DNA from: Candidatus Thermokryptus sp.
GTDB taxonomy: Bacteria > Bacteroidota > Ignavibacteria > Kryptoniales > Kryptoniaceae
Direction of reading: 5' to 3'
Assembly: GCA_028276305.1 (NCBI GenBank)
Contig: JAPYWO010000016.1
Coordinates: forward strand, 1-10,336
Length of the DNA: 10,336 nt
The notes beneath the pieces are model-generated. The model did not search any database, was not told where the DNA came from, and saw only the letters and a program-made list of their open reading frames with translations. Shown in pieces: positions 1 to 6,060 of the stretch (the first letter of the stretch is position 1; each line of letters opens with the position of its first letter). The position numbers were made by a program, and so were the translations under genes.

Positions 1-720
1 GGGGAAAACAGAACGATTGTCACAGATATACCTGGAACCACGCGCGATTCAATTGACACTCAATTTGAATACAACGGAAATAAATTCCTTTTGATTGATA
101 CCGCGGGCTTAAGAAAAAGAAGCAAAATCAAGGAGAGCATTGAATTTTACAGCGCTATAAGGGCACTCAAAGCTTTACAAAGATGCGATGTCGCTGTTGT
201 AATGCTTGATGCAACCTGTGGCTTGGAAAGACAAGACCTTAGAATAATCGGTGAAGCAGCTGAGTTGAAGAAAGGGATTGTGATCGCCGTGAATAAATGG
301 GACCTCGTGGAGAAGGACGCAAACACAGCTCTTGAGTACGAACATGCGCTCAAATCAAGGTTGAAGGTTTTTGACTATGTCCCTGTGGTTTTCATCTCCG
401 CGAAAACGAAACAAAGGATATTTAAAGTGCTTGACATCGCAAAAGTTGTCCATGATGAGAGGGCTAAAAGGATAAAGACAAGCGAACTTAACAAAGTTTT
501 ATTTCCAATAGTGAAAGAAACGCCACCACCAGCGGTATCTGGTAAGGAGATAAAAATCAAATATGTCACTCAGGTTAAATCATCCCCGCCGGTTTTCGCT
601 TTCTTTGCGAACTTCCCCGATGACATACCCGAGCACTACAAGAGGTTTCTTGAGAACAAAATCAGAGAAAATTTCGGCTTCATCGGGGTCCCGCTCACAA
701 TTATCTTTAAGCGGAAATGA
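1..720 (+). CDS. der: Ribosome biogenesis GTPase Der (EngA), 3' part
   Basis: This is the C-terminal 239 residues of Der, a tandem-G-domain GTPase that binds the 50S subunit and is needed for its late assembly in the cytoplasm. The frame is open from base 1, so the 5' end with the first G domain and the P-loop of the second lies outside the window. Visible parts of the second G domain are the switch I segment with DIPGTTRDS, the G3 motif DTAG (about 94-105), the G4 motif NKWD (about 292-303) and the G5 motif SAK. The rest matches the C-terminal KH-like domain, ending in a basic tail (IIFKRK). The TTG at 91 lies inside switch I-G3 and is not a start. The stop TGA at 718-720 directly abuts a promoter-like -35 box for the next gene. 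Identity is secure. Confidence 0.96.
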   Translation, partial: GENRTIVTDIPGTTRDSIDTQFEYNGNKFLLIDTAGLRKRSKIKESIEFYSAIRALKALQRCDVAVVMLDATCGLERQDLRIIGEAAELKKGIVIAVNKWDLVEKDANTALEYEHALKSRLKVFDYVPVVFISAKTKQRIFKVLDIAKVVHDERAKRIKTSELNKVLFPIVKETPPPAVSGKEIKIKYVTQVKSSPPVFAFFANFPDDIPEHYKRFLENKIRENFGFIGVPLTIIFKRK

Positions 721-749
721 TTGATAATTTTTGGGGCTTTTTCTATATT
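721..749 (+). promoter_or_regulatory. Sigma-70-like promoter for the kinase operon
   Basis: TTGATA (721-726) and TATATT (744-749) are separated by exactly 17 nt. Each differs from the TTGACA/TATAAT consensus at one position. The site starts on the first base after the der stop codon and would give a transcript start near 756, leaving a leader of about 28 nt before the ATG at 784. This explains why the frame can be read in-phase back to the TTG at 721 although that stretch is not protein-coding. AT-rich DNA produces such matches by chance, so this is a prediction. Confidence 0.45.
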
Positions 750-751
750 TT

Positions 752-778
752 TATTGTCTCTAAAATTTTCGCCGATAA
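752..778 (+). promoter_or_regulatory. Possible sigma-28 (FliA) type promoter
   Basis: GCCGATAA at 771-778 is an exact match to the enterobacterial flagellar sigma-28 -10 element. With the standard 11-nt gap, the upstream element TATTGTCT (752-759) matches TAAAGTTT at five of eight positions. Transcription would begin at about the ATG at 784, giving a leaderless or nearly leaderless mRNA. No SD is visible before that ATG. The upstream half is weak, so this may be chance. Confidence 0.2.
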
Positions 779-783
779 ACTCT

Positions 784-2322
784 ATGAAAATTTTACTTGT
801 TGACGATGTCCAAGAAAGTTTGGAGATTCTGAGGGAAATTTTTGAAACAATGGGTTATACGGTGCTCACAGCCAGAAATGGTCTTGAAGGGCTTGAGGTT
901 CTGAAAAAGGAAAGGGTTGATTTAATCATCTCAGATGTTTTAATGCCGAAGATGGATGGTTTTCAATTCTGCAGGGAGGTGAAAAAGCATAAAAATTTTA
1001 AAAAGATCCCCTTTATTTTTTACACGGCGAATTACACCGACCCTGAAGATGAAAAATTTGGGCTTGGTCTTGGAGCTGACGCCTATCTGATAAAACCAGT
1101 TGATGTCCAGGTTCTACTTGACACTGTTGAAAAGTTCCTTGAGAAAAGTAAATCAACAACGACAAAATCTGAAACTATAAGCGATGATGTTGAGTATTTA
1201 AGGGAATACAACACCGTCTTGATACGAAAGCTTGAAGATAAAATGTACGAGCTTGAACAGGCAAATGCTATGTTGAGAAAGATGAACGAGGAACTTCAAA
1301 TTTCCCATGAACAATACAAAAGTTTGTTTGAAAACGCTGGCAAGGCGATATTTATAATCCAACCGGAAACTTGGATCGTGCTTGATGCGAACAATGAGGC
1401 GGAAAATCTTTTTAAGTGCACAAGGGATGAAATTTTAAGTTTAAGTTTTGTTAAGTATAAAAAATACTTTCAGCCACTTTTTGAAGGGGAAAGGGTTGTA
1501 AATTTTGAAACGATGATACTTGATTTTGAAAATAACGAAAAAATCGTTGAAATGACAGCAAGTTTAATTGGGTATGCACACACAAGCACCATACAAGTTA
1601 TTGTTTCAGACCTCACGGAGAAAAAGAAAATTCAAGATGAATTAATTCAAGCCGAGAAGTTGGCATCTCTTGGAAGATTATCAGCAGCGATAGCCCATGA
1701 AATAAGGAATCCGCTTTCAGCTATAAGTGTAAATTTGCAATTTTTACAGAGAAAATTTAATGAAGGCACAACAGAGAGAAGATATCTTGATCTCGCAATT
1801 GAGGGCGTCAAAAGGATAGAGAAAATAGTTGAAGCAACTTTAAGCTTTGCCAGACCGAGCAAGCCGATCGTGAAAGAAGAAAATATAAACGATGTCATAA
1901 CATCAACATTACCACTTGTTGAGGTCTCAACGATGAAAAAGAGGATTGAGATAATCACAAACCTTGACCCAAACCTACCGAAGGTAAAAATTGACTTCAA
2001 ACAAATTCAGCAAGTTTTGCTCAACATCTTGACAAACGCGGTTGACGCAATTGAAAAATCCGGCTGGATAAAGATAAAATCGTATCTTGAAATTGAAAAC
2101 GAAATCCCATACATCGTTGTTTCAATAAGCGATAACGGATGCGGGATACCGAGGGAGGATTTAAATAAAATTTTTGAGCCGTTCTTTACAAAGAAAAGCG
2201 ATGGAACTGGATTAGGGCTTGCGATATGCAAACAAGTCATGGCAAATCATGACGGAAAAATTGAAGTTGAAAGCGAGGTAAACCATGGAACCACTTTTTA
2301 TCTAAAATTTAAGGCAAAATAA
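784..2322 (+). CDS. Soluble REC-PAS sensor histidine kinase
   Basis: This 512-residue cytoplasmic kinase has no membrane segment. An N-terminal receiver domain (about 1-120) has acidic residues D7/D8, phospho-acceptor D51 and K104. A likely coiled coil (about 130-176) leads to a PAS-like domain (about 177-280). The HisKA domain carries AHEIRNP with phospho-acceptor H305, and the HATPase domain has an N box (LTNAVDAI), DNGCGI (450-455), FEPFFTK and GTGLGL (474-479). The ATG at 784 is chosen because receiver domains begin like MKILLVDD; the in-frame TTG at 721 would add a stretch that overlaps promoter sequence. The downstream NtrC-type regulator, 13 nt away, is the probable phosphotransfer partner, as in NtrB/NtrC or FlrB/FlrC. 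The signal is unknown. The N-terminal receiver suggests input from another kinase or autoregulation. Confidence 0.93.
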   Translation: MKILLVDDVQESLEILREIFETMGYTVLTARNGLEGLEVLKKERVDLIISDVLMPKMDGFQFCREVKKHKNFKKIPFIFYTANYTDPEDEKFGLGLGADAYLIKPVDVQVLLDTVEKFLEKSKSTTTKSETISDDVEYLREYNTVLIRKLEDKMYELEQANAMLRKMNEELQISHEQYKSLFENAGKAIFIIQPETWIVLDANNEAENLFKCTRDEILSLSFVKYKKYFQPLFEGERVVNFETMILDFENNEKIVEMTASLIGYAHTSTIQVIVSDLTEKKKIQDELIQAEKLASLGRLSAAIAHEIRNPLSAISVNLQFLQRKFNEGTTERRYLDLAIEGVKRIEKIVEATLSFARPSKPIVKEENINDVITSTLPLVEVSTMKKRIEIITNLDPNLPKVKIDFKQIQQVLLNILTNAVDAIEKSGWIKIKSYLEIENEIPYIVVSISDNGCGIPREDLNKIFEPFFTKKSDGTGLGLAICKQVMANHDGKIEVESEVNHGTTFYLKFKAK

Positions 2323-2335
2323 GTAGGAGGAAGAG

Positions 2336-3736
2336 ATGAAGTTCAAAGTCATGGTGGTTGATGATGACGAACTGTTCAACAAGTCAATATCACAAGTTTT
2401 AACGGATTCTGGCTATGATGTGATCTCATATTCCTCAGGTGAAATGGCGATAAAGAACTTGAAGGAAGACCAACCCGACATAGTCCTTCTTGATATATTT
2501 CTTAAAGATGAAAACGGGCTTGACATTCTAAAGCGGATCAAAGATGAGGAGCCAATGCTTCCCGTATTGATGATCACTGCGTACTCCGATGTCAGTTTGG
2601 TCGTACAGGCGATAAAACTTGGAGCCGATGATTTCATACTTAAACCTCTTGACTTTGAACAGCTTGAAATTGCAATGCAAAAAGCTGTGAAAAACCTCAA
2701 GCTTCAAAGGGAGGTTCAAATTTTAAAAGAAAGATTATCCGAACAGTTTGGCGAGTATAAGATAATAGGTCAAAGCAAAGAGATAATTGAGGCGCTATCA
2801 CTTGCTGAAAAGTATGCCCTTGGCGATGACACCACCGTTTTGATAAGTGGAGAAACAGGCACCGGAAAGGAATTAATAGCAAGATATATACACGAGAAAA
2901 GTTCCCGTCGCGAGGGTCCTTTCATAGCGATAAATTGTGGGGCTATCCCAAAGGATTTAATTGAAAGTGAGCTTTTTGGCTATGAGCGTGGCGCTTTCAC
3001 GGGAGCCACGGATAAGATGAAACCTGGGAAATTTGAACTTGCAAACGGCGGAACAATACTACTTGACGAAGTTGGCGAACTAAGCCCTGAAGCTCAAGTC
3101 AAACTCCTAAGGGTTCTTCAAGATAAAAAATTCTACCGACTTGGAGGGACGAAGGAAATCAAAGTTGATGTCAGGGTCATCGCATCAACAAACAAAAACT
3201 TAAAAGAAGAGGTCAATGCCGGAAGATTTAGAAGTGATCTCTTCTACCGCTTAAATGTCGCAACGATTTATCTCCCACCACTTCGCGAACGAAAAGAAGA
3301 TATACCCTTACTTGTTAACGCTTTCATTGATGAATTCAACAAAAAATTTGGCAAAAACTTTATCGGTGTGGATGAAAAAGCGATGGAAATTTTAAAATCT
3401 TATCACTGGCCCGGAAATATCAGAGAGTTAAGAAACACAATTGAAAGAATTATCCTCGTTGAAAACGATTCAAAAATCAGACCTGAACATGTAAAACATC
3501 TACAAAGCACCCCAATTCAGCTCGTTAGTCAACAAAACGGTGAAAGTGATTTCGTCTTGAAGATTCCACCAACAGGTGTTACAATGGATAAGGTATTGCG
3601 CGAGCTTATAATTCAAACCTTGAAGATAACAAACGGAAACCAAATTCAAGCAGCGAAAATACTCGGGATAACGCGTTCAAAGTTAAGATACAGAATGGAG
3701 CAGTTGAAAATAGAGCAGAAAAAAATTTTAAAATAA
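2336..3736 (+). CDS. Sigma-54-dependent NtrC-family response regulator
   Basis: This 466-residue transcription activator would act at sigma-54 (RpoN) promoters. The receiver domain (about 1-120) has acidic pocket D9-D11, phospho-acceptor D53, T81 and K103. The AAA+ domain (about 142-385) has Walker A GETGTGKE (172-179), the sigma-54-contacting GAFTGA loop (219-224), Walker B ILLDEVGE (241-248) and the SDLFYRLNV segment. The C terminus (about 434-456) is a Fis-type helix-turn-helix ending in LGITRSKLRYRM. A strong SD, TAGGAGG (2324-2330), lies 5 nt before the ATG. It is cotranscribed with the upstream kinase, which presumably phosphorylates D53. Length and motif order are normal for the family. 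The regulon cannot be told from the protein; flagellar genes lie 4 kb downstream, making an FlrC/FleR-like role possible but unproven. Confidence 0.95.
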   Translation: MKFKVMVVDDDELFNKSISQVLTDSGYDVISYSSGEMAIKNLKEDQPDIVLLDIFLKDENGLDILKRIKDEEPMLPVLMITAYSDVSLVVQAIKLGADDFILKPLDFEQLEIAMQKAVKNLKLQREVQILKERLSEQFGEYKIIGQSKEIIEALSLAEKYALGDDTTVLISGETGTGKELIARYIHEKSSRREGPFIAINCGAIPKDLIESELFGYERGAFTGATDKMKPGKFELANGGTILLDEVGELSPEAQVKLLRVLQDKKFYRLGGTKEIKVDVRVIASTNKNLKEEVNAGRFRSDLFYRLNVATIYLPPLRERKEDIPLLVNAFIDEFNKKFGKNFIGVDEKAMEILKSYHWPGNIRELRNTIERIILVENDSKIRPEHVKHLQSTPIQLVSQQNGESDFVLKIPPTGVTMDKVLRELIIQTLKITNGNQIQAAKILGITRSKLRYRMEQLKIEQKKILK

Positions 3737-3750
3737 TCCAAGGAACGGAG

Positions 3751-4287
3751 ATGATCCTCAGCGATAAAAGGATTCTTGAAGAAATGGCAAAGGGGAACAT
3801 CGTAATTGAACCGTTTGACATAAACTGTCTTGGCACAAACAGTTATGATGTTCACCTTGGCGAATGGATGGCTGTTTATAAAAACGAAATTCTTGATGCG
3901 AAAATTGAAAACGAACTTGAATACTTCAAAATCCCGCCAGAAGGGATAATTTTATACCCAAATCGCCTTTACCTTGGCGTCACACTTGAATATACCGAGA
4001 CGCACGGGTTTGTTCCCTTTCTTGAAGGAAAATCAAGCGTTGGTCGTCTTGGTATTGACATACACTCAACCGCTGGGAAGGGAGACGCTGGATATTGCAA
4101 CCATTGGACATTGGAAATATCAGTTAAGCAACCAGTGCGTATTTATGCGGGGATGCCGATCGGTCAATTGATCTATTTTGAAATCTCAGGCGAAATTTTA
4201 ACCCCATATAACAAGAAAAAAACCGCAAAATACAATCAACGCTCAGATAAACCGATTGGCTCAATGATGTGGAAAAATTTCCTGTAA
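3751..4287 (+). CDS. dcd: dCTP deaminase
   Basis: This 178-residue enzyme of the dCTP deaminase/dUTPase superfamily deaminates dCTP to dUTP, the precursor route to dUMP and dTTP, in the cytoplasm. Typical features are the N terminus MILSDKRI, the nucleotide-binding stretch EGKSSVGRLG (92-101), HSTAG (105-109), the catalytic glutamate E122 in WTLEIS, and GMPIGQLIYFE. The HSTAG-x2-DAG form resembles bifunctional dCTP deaminase/dUTPases (as in Methanocaldococcus and Mycobacterium) more than E. coli Dcd, which has HVTAHRID, so direct formation of dUMP is possible. The start ATG follows the regulator's stop by 14 nt, with a purine-rich SD-like run (AAGGAACGGAG) adjoining it. It is the last gene of the kinase-regulator operon and is followed by a strong terminator. 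Why it shares that operon is unclear. Confidence 0.93.
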   Translation: MILSDKRILEEMAKGNIVIEPFDINCLGTNSYDVHLGEWMAVYKNEILDAKIENELEYFKIPPEGIILYPNRLYLGVTLEYTETHGFVPFLEGKSSVGRLGIDIHSTAGKGDAGYCNHWTLEISVKQPVRIYAGMPIGQLIYFEISGEILTPYNKKKTAKYNQRSDKPIGSMMWKNFL

Positions 4288-4295
4288 GATAAAAA

Positions 4296-4314
4296 GGGCG
4301 GTTTTAAACCGCCC
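4296..4314. terminator. Bidirectional intrinsic terminator
   Basis: GGGCGG (4296-4301) pairs with CCGCCC (4309-4314). The enclosed TTTTAAA can extend the stem. On the minus strand the stem is followed by five T residues, a classic Rho-independent terminator for the HNH gene. On the plus strand it is followed by CTTGATTT, a weaker U-tract, 8 nt after the dcd stop. It sits between convergent dcd and the HNH gene and should serve both. Confidence 0.85.
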
Positions 4315-4320
4315 CTTGAT

Positions 4321-4800
4321 TTAGAGGAAAAGATACGGCTTCCATTTCTCATCAATTTCACCGACGAAGTTCCTTATGAAAAATATAGGATTTGGTTTTC
4401 TCGGCTTTCGCAAAAGTCGCATCCCTGCCTCCTCAGGCGTCCTATCCCCTTTTTTGTTGTTACATTCAACGCAAGCACATACAAGGTTTTCCCAAGTGTC
4501 CTCACCACCTCGCGATTTGGGAATCACATGATCAACCGTCAAAGGGACACCACTACGACCACAATACTGACATCTGTAATTATCACGCTTCATTATGTTC
4601 TTCCTTGTTAAAATCACCTTGCGATATGGCATATGAATATAATACGACAATCTAACAACGCTTGGGAATGGCATGACATACGAGACGGACCTTATATATT
4701 GTCCATCCCTTGCAGCGACAAGTTCTGCCTTGCCAAGATAAAGAAGGGAAATCGCCTTTCGGACAGGGCAGATGCTCATTGGTTCATAATTTTGATTCAA
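4321..4800 (-). CDS. HNH endonuclease family protein (start unresolved)
   Basis: This is an HNH/McrA-type protein of the widespread bacterial family whose N terminus reads VLVLNQ-x-YEP. From the TTG at 4800, the first canonical start, it has 159 residues: the conserved NQNYEPMSIC start, a region with PFPSVVRL and a basic segment (about 59-72), then the HNH core. The core has zinc-ligand pairs C77/C80 and C110/C113, DH at 90-91 with VIPKSRGG, N105 in TWENLV and N114. The family is presumed metal-dependent and DNA-cutting, but its role in the cell is not established. TTG 4800 is unlikely to be the true start: it falls inside the conserved VLVLNQ motif and the frame stays open far upstream (see the extension). 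The gene follows the NlpC/P60 gene on the same strand and ends at the terminator at 4296-4314. Confidence 0.88.
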   Translation of the reverse strand: MNQNYEPMSICPVRKAISLLYLGKAELVAARDGQYIRSVSYVMPFPSVVRLSYYIHMPYRKVILTRKNIMKRDNYRCQYCGRSGVPLTVDHVIPKSRGGEDTWENLVCACVECNNKKGDRTPEEAGMRLLRKPRKPNPIFFIRNFVGEIDEKWKPYLFL

Positions 4801-4896
4801 GACGAGAACCTTCTTGTGAAGTGGATTTGACGATGCTTGTTTCTCGGCTTCGTCGTAAAGGCGGAATTTGAATTGAACTTCCTCTCTGAATTTAAA
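4801..4896 (-). other. Probable 5' coding extension of the HNH gene, no canonical start
   Basis: The HNH frame continues upstream of the TTG at 4800 for 32 codons without a stop, reading HKKVLV directly before LNQNYEP and so completing the family's conserved N-terminal motif. It ends at an in-frame TGA (4897-4899) that is part of a strong SD. None of the 32 codons is ATG, GTG, TTG, CTG or any ATN. The codon at 4890-4888, 6 nt after the SD and ideally placed for a start, is TTC. A base-call error, a recent start-loss mutation or a non-standard start are all possible. Coding character is likely; the exact start is unknown. Confidence 0.6.
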
Positions 4897-4904
4897 TCAC
4901 CTCC
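4897..4904 (-). promoter_or_regulatory. Strong Shine-Dalgarno of the HNH gene
   Basis: On the minus strand this reads GGAGGTGA, a full-strength anti-SD match, about 23 nt after the stop of the NlpC/P60 gene. It has no usable start codon at normal spacing in the HNH frame. The ATG that overlaps it (4906-4904) opens only a four-codon frame (MEVI, then TAA). The site therefore marks where HNH translation should begin. Confidence 0.6.
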
Positions 4905-4927
4905 ATTAAAATTTGCGAAGTTTTCTT

Positions 4928-5932
4928 TTAAATTAAAACTCTTTTCGCTCCTATAAAAGTTCTCTCAAGTCGCTCGCTATAGTCAACGCTTTTTCTATCA
5001 AGTGAATTTATCCTGACAAATCCCGATGAGTGTATCACTTTTTTGTCCTTGCCAAGATATATCCCGACATGCGTTACCCTTTCTCCATCGGAGCTGAAAA
5101 ATAAAAGGTCGCCTTTTTTAAACTTTGAAAAATCCATCCCTAAATCATCCCCAACACTCCATTGCATATCAGCATCGCGGGGCAATTGCACACCGTTTAT
5201 CCTGAAAACCGTCTGCACAAACCCAGAACAATCAAATCCTTTTGGCGTCTTCCCACCCCAAAGATAAGAAACACCAAGAAATCTTTTAGCAGTTTGAATT
5301 ATTTCATTTACATTTCTTTTGTCAATGGCGAGAAATCTCCTCACCTCATTTTTCCTCGTCCAGCCAACTGTCCCATCAGGTAACTCAACCATAAACCATT
5401 TATTTCTCGCCCTCAAAACATTCAAAACAGAACAAATCACAACATCTCGCACTGAAATTGATTTTGCATCAGGTTTCTCTCTGACAAAACCAAAATTTTT
5501 CTCAAATTGAACTTTTACTTTATCAGTATACTTTGAAAATTCCTCCTGTTTCATCAAAACAACCTGACTTCTATAAATCCAACCGATATATCCATCAAAA
5601 TGTAACTTTATCCTTACCCAATCATCGTTGAAAATTTCAAGCGTATCAAATGTCTCACCGAGTATAGCTTGTGTAACTTGTTCGCTTCTCATTGATGGCT
5701 CTTTAAAAACCGACGCAGTCCCGACATTACAAACACCAAATTTAAACTCACCACAGGTCTCATCAGGAAGAAGTTTAATTTTTAATCTCGGATTGATCTG
5801 CCCTAACTCTTCCAAAACTTTATCAGCGATTTTCTCATCAGACACTTTCAAAACATCACCATAAAGCTCAAAAACACACAATCTTGTGTCAATGCCGAGT
5901 TTTTTGCGGACTTTTTCAATATGGTTTTCCAT
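4928..5932 (-). CDS. SH3 domain-containing NlpC/P60 peptidase
   Basis: This 334-residue putative cell-wall peptide hydrolase resembles YkfC-type gamma-D-glutamyl-L-diamino acid endopeptidases. An N-terminal segment (about 1-55) is of unknown role. Two bacterial SH3-like domains follow, about 62-128 (DDWVRIKL, GYIGWIYRSQV) and 140-198 (NKWFMVEL, GTVGWTRKNEV). The NlpC/P60 domain (about 207-334) has catalytic C235 in FDCSGF, H288 in THVGIYLG and H301 in VIHSSG as the expected third residue. No signal peptide or membrane segment is visible. The protein is therefore probably cytoplasmic and would act on imported muropeptides during wall recycling, as known for YkfC, unless exported by an unrecognised route. 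The ATG at 5932 lacks an SD but has a promoter-like element upstream. The HNH gene follows on the same strand. Confidence 0.9.
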   Translation of the reverse strand: MENHIEKVRKKLGIDTRLCVFELYGDVLKVSDEKIADKVLEELGQINPRLKIKLLPDETCGEFKFGVCNVGTASVFKEPSMRSEQVTQAILGETFDTLEIFNDDWVRIKLHFDGYIGWIYRSQVVLMKQEEFSKYTDKVKVQFEKNFGFVREKPDAKSISVRDVVICSVLNVLRARNKWFMVELPDGTVGWTRKNEVRRFLAIDKRNVNEIIQTAKRFLGVSYLWGGKTPKGFDCSGFVQTVFRINGVQLPRDADMQWSVGDDLGMDFSKFKKGDLLFFSSDGERVTHVGIYLGKDKKVIHSSGFVRINSLDRKSVDYSERLERTFIGAKRVLI

Positions 5933-5961
5933 TTGGCGAAACAGACACTTATTTTGTTAAA

Positions 5962-5989
5962 ATTTAACCCAAAAAAGGATAATTGTCAA
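5962..5989 (-). promoter_or_regulatory. Sigma-70-like promoter for the NlpC/P60 gene
   Basis: On the minus strand a perfect -35 box TTGACA (5989-5984) is followed after 16 nt by TTAAAT (5967-5962), which matches TATAAT at four of six positions. The predicted transcript start near 5955 gives a leader of roughly 22 nt before the ATG at 5932. The position in the divergent intergenic region supports it. Confidence 0.45.
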
Positions 5990-6000
5990 TAAAAAATTGC

Positions 6001-6039
6001 TTGCTAATCTCAACCTTCTCTTTTAAATTTTGTCAAAAT
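6001..6039 (+). promoter_or_regulatory. Weak promoter-like element and small palindrome upstream of the GT-C gene
   Basis: TTGCTA (6001-6006) and TAAATT (6024-6029) are 17 nt apart, each matching the sigma-70 consensus at four of six positions. The -10 region overlaps a perfect 13-bp palindrome, ATTTTG-T-CAAAAT (6027-6039), which could be a small operator or simply AT-rich chance. It lies 22-60 nt before the ATG at 6061, where a promoter is required because the neighbouring gene is divergent. Confidence 0.25.
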
Positions 6040-6060
6040 AGCAAACTTAAAAGACGACAA

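Noticed and set aside
721..783. In-frame extension of the kinase from TTG 721, giving a short hydrophobic leader
   Set aside because: Receiver domains start like MKILLVDD at 784. The extension coincides with a TTGATA-N17-TATATT promoter and lacks a charged signal-peptide start.
4321..4896. HNH gene as a homing endonuclease or part of a mobile element
   Set aside because: It is a free-standing member of a common chromosomal family with no intron, intein, terminal repeats or integrase nearby.
5983..6060. In-frame extension of the GT-C protein from TTG 5983
   Set aside because: It runs through the divergent promoter region and has no SD. The ATG at 6061 begins a typical basic N terminus before the first membrane helix.
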